DNA from: Diploptera punctata
Lineage: Eukaryota > Arthropoda > Insecta > Blattodea > Blaberidae
Assembly: GCA_030220185.1 (NCBI GenBank)
Contig: JASPKZ010007424.1
Span: forward strand, 186,001 to 250,000
Reading direction: 5' to 3'
Length of the DNA: 64,000 bases
A model generated the notes under the pieces. It did no database searches, was not told where the DNA came from, and saw only the letters and a program-made list of their open reading frames with translations. Both the position numbers and the translations under genes were made by a program. Positions 22,601-33,412 of the stretch are shown piece after piece (positions within the stretch are counted from its first letter, which is position 1; the number at the start of each line of letters is the position of its first letter).

Positions 22601-23561
22601 ATTTATTATTTGCAGACTACACAATAAATCTTGACTCTGCTAAAAATAACATACTAAAATATATTTTTTTTGGATCAGGAATGGAACATAAATGAAAGTT
22701 ACAGGAAAAGAATCAGATACGTCACTTTTTTTGTTACAATGGAATTTGAGGTGTCGTTAGCGACAAGAAGTGACCAAGAAAAGTCCTCACACAATAAAAC
22801 TCCATGGCCTACCTGCCAGCTGCTATCCACATATGCTAATTATAGTGTTGGATGATGATCCAGCCAGTGTAGAGTGTTATGAGGCCTTTAGAATAGCAAA
22901 GGTGTTTTTCTGACAACATATACTTTGAACCTTCCTTTTCATTCCTGTGAGTAAGAATTGTCAATACATCTCAGTAGTGAATGAAATGTCCGAAGTAGGC
23001 TAATGGCTTTCTGATTAACTTTAACTTTAATTCATTTGTACTTAGTTTGATTCTTACATTTTAAGAATACAATTATTGAAACTATTCATGTTGATATTTA
23101 TGTAATGTCATGCAATATAAATGAAACGTTGGTGAAACTTGAATGTGTTTTTCTTGAAACTAGTTTTATGCATATATGCCTTTGCTATTCTAAGGGCTCA
23201 TATGTGGTCAATGTGTCAGATCTTCTAGCTGTCTTATAGGTGGCTTTCTCAATCAGGAGCCACTGCCTATTGTAGTTAAGGAAATTCCTCATGATGCTGG
23301 TCTTATACCACAAGAAAATTTATTTTTGTTTGCTTTGTCCCAATGGATGATACTTTATGCTAGTCAGGGATTGTGCAGTACCCTCATACAAGATGGCAGA
23401 CAAAATCAAATAGGATTGTATAATTACATAGACAAAAATTAGTCAAGAGACAGATTGTGGAGAAGAGATAAGAGAGACCTTCATGCAGCCAGTGAATTCA
23501 TAACTGCTGTTCATATATATATGTTATAATTAAATGTTTAACATTGAGCAATGCAAGCTTA
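22601..23561. other. Intronic DNA with one short repeat fragment
   Basis: At about 23195-23275 a stretch (CATATGTGGTCAATGTGTCAG ... TTTCTCAATCAGGAGCC) matches 55695-55765, indicating an interspersed repeat, probably a SINE body. The rest shows nothing recognisable. Confidence 0.5.
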
Positions 23562-23661
23562 ATATGTTATGATAAGAAAAATAAATGCCTGGACGGGATT
23601 CGAACTCAGAGATCCGGGTTCGAATCCCGTCCAGGCATTTATTTTTCTTATCATAACATAT
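23562..23661. repeat. Perfect palindrome, 44-bp arms, built from SINE sequence
   Basis: The left arm 23562-23605 is the exact reverse complement of the right arm 23618-23661, with a 12-nt loop. Each arm contains the tRNA B-box GGTTCGAATCCC and the SINE trailer CCAGGCATTTATTTTTCTT, as in family C at 55095. A TA microsatellite follows the right arm (23658-23682). Confidence 0.95.
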
Positions 23662-23844
23662 ATATATATATATATATATAATGTGAGAATAATAACTTTT
23701 TTTAATAAAATAATTCTATAACCTTATTTGGAATAATCTTCTTAAAACCAATGTATTACACTCAAATAATTTAATTAAAAAAAGGAGAGGAAAGAAATAA
23801 GTCAACTCTTACAATATTTGTAAGAGGTTATACTAATATTATTG

Positions 23845-24185
23845 CAACTAACAGCTTTCTAAAAACTTCTTCACTTCACGGACTAGACAAATTGCCTCTT
23901 CTGCCTCACAGTTTTTCTGTCCATCTTTTCACTTGCCTTCCTACATTCCTTGAACCTCTTCGCTTGTAGTTAAATGTTGCTTTTGGTAATCTTGTTACAT
24001 TAATTCTTTCTACATGTTTAAACCATTTTTCTCTATATTCTTTGATTTTATCATTCAATGGATATATATATTTAACTCTGTTCTTATATCTTTATTCTTT
24101 ATCCGGTCCATTCTTGTGCAGCCTTTTGTTCTTCTAAGGAAGTTCATTTTTACACTTTGTATTCTACTTTGTAATCTCTAATCAG
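23845..24185 (-). pseudogene. LINE C-terminal tail remnant
   Basis: Minus-strand translation shows a LINE tail: NFLRRTKGCTRMDRIKN, EKWFKHVERINVTRLPK, NYKRRGSRNVGRQVKRW. This is the basic GRP-RW tail pattern shared with 40430-41650 and 58205-58545. Truncated and frameshifted. Confidence 0.65.
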
Positions 24186-24209
24186 GATTTACATAGGTAA
24201 AAAAAAGAA

Positions 24210-24272
24210 CATGCATATGATACTATTTCCAGTTAGAGGCTGAGTTAACACCCAAGGCAATGATGTTCTGAG
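24210..24272 (-). repeat. SINE family A fragment
   Basis: Contains the TTTCCAGTTAGAGGCTGAGT block of family A in reverse orientation, truncated on both sides. Confidence 0.5.
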
Positions 24273-24334
24273 AATGGTTAAAAATAATTAATTTAATATA
24301 ATTATTAAGATATTAGAAGACACAGATCATTAAG

Positions 24335-24360
24335 TGTGTGTGTGTGTGTGTGTATGTGTG
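24335..24360. repeat. (GT)n microsatellite
   Basis: GT dinucleotide run with one interruption. Confidence 0.9.
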
Positions 24361-24383
24361 TATTTTCCAGCATATCAGTGGAA

Positions 24384-24782
24384 TTACTTACTTACTTACT
24401 CACTGGCACTATCGAACCCGTATGTTCATGGCCGCACGGACATAAGCTCTCCATACATCCCTATCCTGAGCTAATGCTTTCCAATTGAGCCTTTGGCATG
24501 GGTTCCCTGAAGTAGTCCCCGCCCGGAGAACCAAATGGGGGACTATTTGACCTCCGGAAAATTTTACCCCAGTTGAACCCATGTCCGCATTTCTTGACGG
24601 TTCTATTTTTACGGTGAAAGATCGTCACTCTTTCGACCAAGGTACTTTTTTCGTCTGGCTTATCACCTTCGACAAGTCCGGCATGGGTAACCCTATCGGC
24701 AGCAATGCTACCGCCGGCATAGCTCTCAGGATCATTTAAGCACGCAAGCCACTCCACCACGACAAGGTAAAGAAACCATGGA
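24384..24782 (-). mobile_element. 399-bp internal-deletion derivative of the RTE LINE
   Basis: On the minus strand it starts at the same CCATGG end as the full-length RTE (29533) and follows its 5' region to GCCAAAGGCTCAA. It then jumps directly to TTGGAAAGCATTAG, the last 80 bp of the RTE 3' end, and finishes with the same GTAA tandem tail. About 2.85 kb are missing, with at most 1 bp of microhomology at the junction. The 5' part is less damaged than in the nested full-length copy, giving an open 110-codon frame (24793-24461 on the minus strand). It keeps both ends needed for reverse transcription in trans. Confidence 0.88.
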
Positions 24783-24793
24783 GCGGAATGCAT

Positions 24794-25837
24794 TGTTATA
24801 ATAGAGGTTAACCCTAGTCATACCGTAGCGTAAACAGGATCTTCATATATTACGTGATCTTTGGCCCGAGCGGTTGGCCTTGGTTTTTGGTGGGAGAACC
24901 TCGCATATAAACACAGTAAACAATAAAATACCATTATTTATTTAAATTAAAACAAAACATAAAGAGAAAGATTAAACAAAACATATGAGCAAAGTGATTA
25001 AAGCCAGTTAAAAATCGCCATATTGAAATGCGCCGAATAGAATAAAAACTTGATAATACTCAGAGGGAGAACCATTTAAAAACAACTTTAGGTTATTATG
25101 TTTGACCCTTTGGTCTTCTCATGATAAAGTATATTCTTAATAATTATCCAAAGTTATTCTAAGTTATTTGACCCTTTGGTCTTCCAATTTATTCTAAGCT
25201 ATTTTTCTCCAGAATCTTTAGACCATTTAAAAAACATATTCTTTTAGAATGATAATAGTATTATAATACATCTTACCCATGTAGAGGCTGCACTCCTCCC
25301 CAGGAGGAAAGCTTCGGTCCTCGACTCCATCCTCCATTCGTTAGAAAAAATCGCGTATATTTATATGATCATTTTTAAGTTTCTAATCAGGGGAAACTCG
25401 GGTGGAAAGTTAACTTTTCCCTTCCATACATATGGGGTTTTTTCCATCGGTTTTCACTTACAACTTTCACATGATGTAGTTCAAAACTTTCAAAACTATG
25501 TCAAAATGGAAAACTCTGCTCCACTTTTACTTCTTGCAGCTCAAATTCACCCTTATCTAATGTGGTCATCTCTGGTCTTTCTGTCAAAACATGTTGATAT
25601 GAATTTACATCCTGGAATGTTGTGACATGGTTTTGATCCAGGATATAATATATTATACATTTTTACTCGCTTTTTTTACATTTTAAAAAACCCTTGTATG
25701 AACTTTGAGCATGACTACTTTGTATTTCAATGTGGTTATTTATTTCCTATCTTCTGGTATAATAAACAAGTATATATTGTATATGCTTTATAGTTTTTAT
25801 CATATTTTTGCGGTTATGCCCTAGTGTAGGCGCAACA
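24794..25837 (-). repeat. 3' LTR of the complete element
   Basis: Nearly the same as 33413-34484 apart from scattered substitutions and one region (about 25075-25150) where the two LTRs differ in the number of TTTGGTCTTCTCATGATAAAG-containing units. Carries the conserved family motif, read here as TTTGGCCCGAGCGGTTGGCC. Confidence 0.9.
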
Positions 25838-25853
25838 TTCTCCCCCCCCCCTC
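25838..25853 (-). other. Polypurine tract
   Basis: On the minus strand GAGGGGGGGGGGAGAA lies immediately upstream of the TGTTGCG start of the 3' LTR. This is the position where the plus-strand primer of an LTR retrotransposon is formed. Confidence 0.85.
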
Positions 25854-28344
25854 AGACATGAGATTAGGTTTGAAAAACCGAATGTCATTTCTCCTTATAA
25901 GATATCTCTCGCCTCCCGGGGATTTTGTCCCGACGATTATCTACTGACTCAACTTTTAATGGGTATCGTTATGTGGAACCGACGTCATCAAAATGGCGAC
26001 TTCATCTGTAACCTGGAAGTATTTTGTTATCATTCCAAGAGGTTAGATCGTCTTTTAAATTTTTAGTTGCATCGGATAACCTTAATTGCGTCGAAATATC
26101 GGTAAGATCTGGTCACTTCGTGAGAACACTATACTTCTTATTAAAATAAAACAAGTATACCCTCCACAAAGATAATGTCCAATATTGCCTTATGAACTAT
26201 CACAAAAAAATAATTTTCCGCTTAGAAATCTTTATTGATTTCCGTCCTTTTTCTTTTTAAATTCTCTTGTGATTTCTTCTTAACGACGCACTATTCACAT
26301 TATTGACATCCGTCGCACTTAACACCAATTTTGTTTTTTCCTACTGTATACCTTTTTTATTTCCACTTCTAAAGTTTCATTTCGTGACCCGTACCACTTG
26401 AATATTTTCATTAGAGACTGCTGTGTCTGCTGTTGGTTGTATTTCCTGCTTGAAGGACAGGGTTCGTGTCCTCTTGGCTCCATCGATGATGCGCTGGTCT
26501 AAAGCTCGGGATCGTGGATCGTGTCAAGCCGCCGTTGGTCCAGGTAGGCTTTTGTTATTCTGTTTATGCATAGGTTAAGAAACAACACCCAGTTATGTCC
26601 AAGGAGAGCTCTTGGAAAGGTTTGATAGAAATCATTCTTGAAGTGGGCTTATCCTTATCCGATAGTTGCGAATTGCGGTATGAGGGAAGTTAGGTCAAGG
26701 TTGACGTCGGAGATAGTGTTTTTATAGTTGCCTGGGTTTGTTCTTTACTGCTTGTGAGGCGGTTGCCTCAGACTGGTTGAGAATCTGGACACTCATCCAT
26801 ATTATCCTTCTGTCACGAGATGTACATGGTGATGTAGCCGATCCTGGCAGCTCTTATGTTATTGTTCTCTTCATCAGATGTACAGGGTGTGCCGTGAGTC
26901 TGGGCAGTATAATCTTGCTCCCATCATGAAATGTGCGAGGTGTGCCGCAGGTCCAGGCGAGAAGCTGGTAGCTGGTAATTCTGCAATTCTTGGTAAGACT
27001 GGGAGGTCAAACATCGATTCCTGGGTTGGTGGGTGTATTGCTCGACATGGGTTTGCATTATATTACATCATCATTCTTTATCAAAAATGGCCAGATTCTG
27101 AGCGTTATCTTATCATATAGTTATGTCGTCCTCGCTAACATGCTTTGAGGGATCCTCGCCTAGCTATTTTGTTTCTGACAGTATTATTCTGAACCCTGCC
27201 TTCTAGACGTCCTGGCTTTAGGCCTTATTACTGTTATACTACATTCTATTATTTCGTATTATTTAGTTTTATTATGTGCACACGTTCACCTATGTGTCTC
27301 ATCTCTTATTATTACTAATCTCATGTTGGAAGAAAAGGAAATGCTCTTACATTATGATTATCGAGGATCATCCATGCCCTTATTGCAATTCAGGTTTCAC
27401 TGGATTCAAAAAAAAATACTCTGTTCATTTATCTTATCGTATCATTACCATTTGCTTTAAAAAATTTCCATTGCTTGGATAAAATTACAATTGTGCTTCT
27501 CCTTTTATAAAGTCCTGAGTTCGATCGAGTGCGCTCGTCTACACATAAATCGAAGGGGCTTTAAGATGTAAATACTACTTGGTACAAGTATACCTTATTA
27601 TCATGCAACCTGAATTCCGGATATCATTCCCTCGTGAGATCCTGATTTTGAGAGCATTCCTTTTCTTACTATCACTCTCTATCCTTGATGCTTCTTTGCA
27701 TCTTAAATTCCCTAGTTTCTAAACTATCTGACAAATTTCCGTTGCTACAGCCTACAATAGTTAACTTTACAAAAAATATTTCTTTCATTCCTACCAATGG
27801 TGTTGTTAACTTGAGTCCTTCCTAATTCGTTTGGCAATATCTCATAACTGTTCTCTTGAATTTCTTTAAATAAAATTTTACATTACTTCTTGTTACGTGT
27901 AGACTTATTTCCCTGCTTATTTTATTTCCCTATCTTATCTGTGGGTTTAACCTCTCCCTTCTTGTCATCTCCTACTCCTTTACTTCCCTCTTAACTTCCG
28001 TTTATGTTTTGGGTCAGTTCCTGGTTTAAACTTTAGACTGCTTACGTTACTTCAACTTATCTATACTACCTTATGGGTTTAACCTCTCATTTTATGTACT
28101 ACCTTATGTGTTTAACCTCTCATTTTATTGTAATCTCCTACCTAAGTGAATCTGTCTCTCTTGGCTCTATTCGTCGATCGCACAATCGTGTGTATGTGTT
28201 TCCCTCACTATTGTTCCTATAGTGCCCTAATGTTTCTGATGTTCTTTGCTAGTATCTGTTGTCTCTTCGTTATGACCATATTTTACGTGAGCGTACGTCT
28301 TTCTCTTTGCGGTTTTGCTTCACGCTTGCTTTCCCCACCGGTGG

Positions 28345-28346
<2 letters not shown>

Positions 28347-28397
<51 letters not shown>

Positions 28398-28402
28398 TCT
28401 CT
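28347..28402. repeat. (CT)n microsatellite, about 27 units
   Basis: Long CT run inside the LTR element's internal region. Confidence 0.95.
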
Positions 28403-28464
28403 GGCATATTCATTTAGTGGGAGGCCCTAGACACCTCTTCGGGCGCGCCCTCGAAGGCGGGGGT

Positions 28465-28649
28465 GGGGTTTCGCATCCACTTGGTGGCTCGGATGGTTCA
28501 GTGCGCGTCCTCAAGGGGAATAACGAACGTGGCTGCCTCCTTTCTTGTGCATCCCGTTGCACTGCTACACTGGGTGGGGACTGGGGTTCGCATCCAACTT
28601 GGTGGCTCGGATGGTTCCGTGCGCGTCCTCAAGGTGGATAACGAACGTG
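28465..28649. repeat. 67-bp direct repeat, two copies
   Basis: Copies at 28465-28531 and 28583-28649 share GGTGGCTCGGATGGTTC and GTGCGCGTCCTCAAGG, with a few differences. Confidence 0.85.
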
Positions 28650-29352
28650 ATCAAACCCCACCCTCTCTAATTCTGTTGTCTCAGAATTTTCGGTCTCGAT
28701 GTTAACCTTAGGGAGAGCTTTTTGTGCTCATCGGACACGCCCTCATCAAATGAGTGGATTGAATCCTATTTTCTTTGATGGTGGTCCCACTATTGTCCTC
28801 ATCACTCCCTAAACCCGGCTATCACTGATGTTTCCGTGGGTCTCTCTGCCCGTGATTGCTCCTGTGGGTTTCTCTGCCCGTCATTGCTTTGTGTTTTCGT
28901 TTGTCTCTAGTTTCTCGGATGCCTATCTCTCTCTAAACGATGTTGTTCCGCATGGTCCTTAACGTCAGTGCCAAGCCGGCAAGGTTTTATGGCCAGTGCC
29001 CCAAGATCATTGTGGAGTTCTCTGTCTCTAGATCATGTCATAACAGGGGTGTCCCACCTTCCGAATTGCACATCCCTAGCTTCCTTCCTAGCATGTTGGC
29101 GAAGTGTTCAGGCAATGCGCCAAATTGACGAGGGCAGAAACCCTCCCCAAAAGGGTCCTTAGTCCTTCCCAACTTGTATCTCTTTGTGCGATTGCGTCAA
29201 TGTTTATTTCTGTGTGGGTTTGTCTAACGTCTTCTAGCCAAGATTGACCTAAGTTGCAGCCTATCCTCTTATTTTATCCTTGTAAGCCTAAATACGAAGA
29301 GTCTTAAGCGATCTAGTTTTCATCTATTATCTTAATATCCCAAATTCCATAT

Positions 29353-29368
29353 GTGTGTGTGTGTGTGT
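29353..29368. repeat. (GT)n microsatellite
   Basis: Short GT run in the LTR element. Confidence 0.85.
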
Positions 29369-29532
29369 CTACTTCTCGACTGGTCACTAGCCCTTACTGA
29401 CATGGAACGAGGCCTGCAGGTTAAGAAAGCCTAGGCGCCTTTAGATTCTCCTAATCTTTCCCAGCTCGTCAATTTCAGCAAAACCCACTGCCTGTAGAGT
29501 GTATTATTTGTTGTGTAATACTCAGTAATCCC

Positions 29533-32500
29533 TCCATGGTATCTTTACCTTGTCGTGGTGGAGTGGCTTGCGTGCTTAAATGATCCTGAGAGCTATGCCG
29601 GCGGTAGCATTGCTGCCGATAGGGTTACCCATGCCTGACTGGTCGAAGATGATAAGCCAGACAAAAAAGTACCTTGGGCGAAATAGTGACGATCTTTCAC
29701 CGTAAAAATACAACCGTCAAGAAATGCGGACATGGGTTCAACTGGGGTAAAATTTTCCGGAGGTCAAATAGTCCCCCATTCGGTTCTCCGGGCGGGGACT
29801 ACTTCAGGGAACCCATGCCAAAGGCTCAAACACAGGGACGTGTTCCTAGGAACATGGAATGTTAGGACTTTATACAATAGCGGGGCAATTAACGCGGGAA
29901 TTTGATAAATCGCCCTTGGATATAGTCGCTTTACAGGAAGTTAGGTGGCCAGGAGAAGGTAGTCAGGAATCAGGAAGCTTTGCATTATACTACGGGGGTG
30001 CAGAAAGACCTGCATTCGGAACGGGTTTTTTAGACAGAAGGAGGATCCTATCCGCTATCCGAGATATTAAGTCTGTTAGTCATAGGGTATCATACATAAT
30101 TCTAAAGGGTAAACAACATGATTTTATAATGGTAAATGTACATGCCCCCACAGAAGATTAAGATGACAAGATCAAGGATGAATTCTATGAAGAATTGGAA
30201 TGCTTATTTGATAGCCTTTCACGATATCATATGAAAATTATCTTAGGAGATTTTAATGCAAAAGTGGGGCGGGAAGATATATTCAAACCTACAATAGGCA
30301 AATTCAGTCTTCATGAAGACAGTAACGACAATGGGGTTAGATTAGTCACATTTGCCACATCAAAGAATCTCATTGTTAAGAGCACAGCATTTCAGCATAA
30401 GGATATTCATAAATACACCTGGACGTCCCCAGATGGAGAAACTCGGAACCAGATAGATCATGTATTAGTGGATAAACGCTGGCACAGTAGCATCATCGAT
30501 GTTAGATCAGTTAGAGGGACAGACTGCAATTCGGATCATCTGGTCAGAGTGAAAATCAGACAACGGCTATCGCTTATGAGAGGAACAAACGCTAAAGATG
30601 ATTCTGTAAAATTTGAATTAAAAAACTTGAAAAATGATGAAATGCGGCAAGAATACCAAATCAAAATTGCTAATAGATTTTAAGTACTGGAATCTTCAGA
30701 TGACAATGTGGCAAATGAAGAAGAAACTGATATAAATAAAGAATGGGAGGCTATAAGAGATACTATTAAATTGTCAGCATCAGAAAGCATTGGTTGTTTA
30801 AAAAAGAGGCAAAACAAGAAATGGTTTGATGAGGAATGTGCCGACATTGTAAAGAAAAGAAAGCTAGCAAAAATGAAATGGTTACACGAGCCAAATGAGG
30901 TAAATTTAGAGCAATTGGGTAGTATTAGACGGGAAACCACCAAGTTACTAAAGAGTAAAAAGAGGGAATATTTGAGAGAGAAGATTAATGATCTTGAAAT
31001 GAATGCAAAAAATAGGAACATTAGAGAATTATATCAGGGAATTAGTATAGAGAAGAAAGGGGTTCAGGCTAGAACAAACATAATTCGGAATGAAAATGGG
31101 GATATTATTGCAGATTCCAGGAGTATATTAAATAGATGGAAAAGTTACTTTAATCAGCTATTAAATGTACATACAGAACAGGACATTGAGGAGGATAATT
31201 TACAGACAGCAGAAATGCTAGTCGCAGAACCAAGTGCATTAGAGGTTGAAATGGCGATTGAAAAATTGAAGATGTATAAAGCATCAGGTTCAGATGAGAT
31301 CCCAGCAGAACTGATAAAATCAGGGGGAGAAAAATTGATGGACAAGATACGTTGGTTGCTTAGTATGATTTGGGAAAAAGAAGCTCTTCCAGATGAATGG
31401 AAGGAATCAATTATCGTACCAATTTATAAGAAAGGAGATAAAACTGATTGCAACAACTACAGGGGCATCTCATTACTTTCAACTTCGTACAAAATTCTAA
31501 CAAATATATTAGTAAGCAGAATTACTCCCTATATTGATGACATTCTAGGAGATCATCAATGTGCATTTAGAAGAAACAGGTCTACAACAGATCAGATTTT
31601 TAGTATAAGACAGATTTTAGAAAAGAAATGGGAATATAATGGTACTGTACATCAACTATATGTAGACTTCAAAAAAGCATATGATTCAATTAAGAGGGAG
31701 AAGTTATATAGTATCCTGCTGGAGTTCGGAATTCCTAAAAAGTTAGTTAGACTTATACGAATGTCTCTAAATGGCACAAAGAGTAGGGTGCGTGTAGGCA
31801 AACAGTTTTCGGACACTTTTGAAATCCAGAATGGATTGAAGTAAGGAGATGCACTATCTCCTCTACTATTTAATTTTGTACTAGAGCATGCCATTAAATC
31901 TTTGGAGAATGAGGAAGGCTTACAACTGAATGGTATTAATAAGCTGTTAGTTTATGCTGATGATGTAGTATTGTTGGCCGATAGCGAGGAGATACTAAAG
32001 GACAATTCGCACACACTGTTGAGTAACACTAAGAAATTAGGACTGGAAGTAAATATCAATAAAACTAAATATATGGTCACATGTAGAAATTCATTATATA
32101 ATGGAAATGGACAGCTAATGACAAATGAGGGAAATTTTGAGGAAGTGGCTGAATTCAAATACCTAGGAACAATAATCACAAATAGGAATGAGATGCACAA
32201 AGAAATTAAACATAGGCTCAATTCTGGAAATGCGTGCTATTATGCATTGCAGAGACTCTTGATGTCCCAACTCCTTTCAAAAAACGTTAAACTGAAAATA
32301 TATAAAACTATTATTCTACCAGTTATATTATATGGGTGCGAAACATGGACTCTTACTTTAAGGGAGGAAAGGAGATTACAAGTATTTGAGAATAAAGTAC
32401 TTAGGAAAATTTTTGGACCAAAGAGAGATGAACAGACAGGTGAATGGAGAAGACTACATAACAATGAACTACATGGTCTTTATAGGAAGCCAGATATAAT

Positions 32501-32807
32501 AAGAACAGTTAAGTCTCGTAGACTGCAATGGGCAGGACATGTTGCCCGTATGGGGAATGGAAGACTTGCATGGAAGCTTCTTGTAGGAAAGCCAGAGGGG
32601 AAACGACCAGTTGGTAGACCAAGAATGAGATGGGAGAATAACATTAACTATGATTTGAGGGAAGTAGATTATACAGGGAATGATTGGAAAGCATTAGTTC
32701 AGGATAGAGATGTATGGAGAGCTTATGTCCGCGCGGCAATGAACCTACGGGTTCGATAGTGCCAGTGAGTAAGTAAGTAAGTAAGTAATTAAGTAAGTAA
32801 GTAAGTT
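29533..32807 (+). mobile_element. Full-length RTE-type LINE nested in the LTR element
   Basis: About 3.3 kb, the usual size for RTE elements. The 5' end coincides with that of the deletion derivative at 24782, which argues that the copy is not 5' truncated. The 5' region has a short open frame (29674-29865) overlapping the start of ORF2, as in other RTE elements with a small first ORF. It ends in GTAA tandem repeats (32763-32807) rather than poly(A), typical of RTE. It interrupts the internal region of the LTR element and is therefore younger. Confidence 0.9.
29859..32759 (+). pseudogene. RTE ORF2: AP-like endonuclease plus reverse transcriptase, three stops
   Basis: One frame of 967 codons with three in-frame TAA codons (30159, 30681 and 31842) and a one-base insertion near 29884 that separates it from the true N-terminal GTWNVRTLYNSGA. 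Endonuclease motifs: IVALQEVRW, GDFNAKVG, NQIDHVLVD and SDHLVRV. RT motifs: YVDFKKAYDS (A), NGLK-stop-GDALSP (B, where a Gln is usual) and VYADDVVLL (C). The tail has LQWAGHVARM and RPVGRPRMRWEN. The endonuclease would nick target DNA and the RT copy the element RNA at the nick. The damage is light, so the insertion is probably recent. Confidence 0.92.
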
Positions 32808-33389
32808 ATCCTAATGAAAGTTGAGTTATTAACAAAAACCATGAGATATTGCCTTAATTAACACAAAAATTAATTCAATTCCATTACTACATCAAAATTA
32901 AACTTCCTGTTACTTAAACAGTATAATTCTACAAATATTCAAGTTCTGAAAAAAAAAATAACATAACCTAGAAAAGAATATAGCATCTGAATGTAACTAA
33001 AAAGGAAACATCTGTATGAATTATGTAAAAAAAATAAACATCGACAACACCAAAAGAAACATCTGAATATAACCTAAAAAAAATCTGTATAAGTTATATA
33101 TCCCAACAAAAATAACCACCAACATAAAAGTACACGATGGTGGAAAAAAAAAATATATATATCCTAAAGCCAGTTAATTAATATCCTAATGTTGCATTTT
33201 CTGGACTCTCCTCTGTTTAAAAAAAGGATATTGTTTATTTATTACTACTAATGTGATTTTTATCTTCCCGATCTTTCTCATGTAAAAACCACATTTAGAT
33301 TATTACTGTATACGAATTGAAAGTTAATTTTGGGGTCTAGGGTTCGTTTCCTTATCCGTGAGTATAATAGAATATTGTGTTCAGGAATC
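32808..33389 (-). other. Internal region of the LTR element, second part (5' leader side)
   Basis: Non-coding, A-rich. On the minus strand the block CGAACCCTAGACCCCAAAA followed by TTAACTTTC and TATACAGTAATAA matches the leader after the LTR at 47416-48060 (CGAACCTTAGACCACAAA) and again about 48885, showing that these belong to one LTR family. Confidence 0.7.
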
Positions 33390-33409
33390 CCAGCCGTCGC
33401 TGCCATCCA
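33390..33409 (-). other. Degenerate primer-binding site
   Basis: Three bases after the 5' LTR on the minus strand the sequence TGGATGGCAGCGACGGCTGG resembles the tRNA-Leu site TGGTGGCAGCGGTGGGAT at 48064, with small insertions. It sits at the same distance from the LTR. Confidence 0.55.
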
Positions 33410-33412
33410 CAA

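Larger units (their letters stand above)
25854..29532 (-). other. Internal region of the LTR element, first part, non-coding and repeat-rich
   Basis: No gag or pol similarity seen. Degenerate tandem units occur at about 26819, 26876 and 26929 (core AGATGTACAGGGTGTGCCG). A 67-bp direct repeat occurs at 28465-28531 and 28583-28649. Short repeated phrases (GTTTAACCTCTCATTTTA; TTTCTCTGCCCGT) occur near 28080 and 28860. Open stretches on the plus strand at 28146-28641 are driven by the CT run and the 67-bp repeat, and I do not treat them as genes. Confidence 0.6.

Noticed and set aside
25838..25853. Poly-C run as sequencing artefact
   Set aside because: Its position next to the LTR makes a polypurine tract on the minus strand the better reading.
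28146..28705. Three overlapping open frames of 80-108 codons
   Set aside because: They arise from the CT run and a duplicated 67-bp unit inside the LTR element; no protein-like pattern.
30159..31844. Stop-codon readthrough, since all three RTE stops are TAA in one frame
   Set aside because: Stops fall in different domains, one in RT motif B, and a frameshift is also present; ordinary decay explains it.
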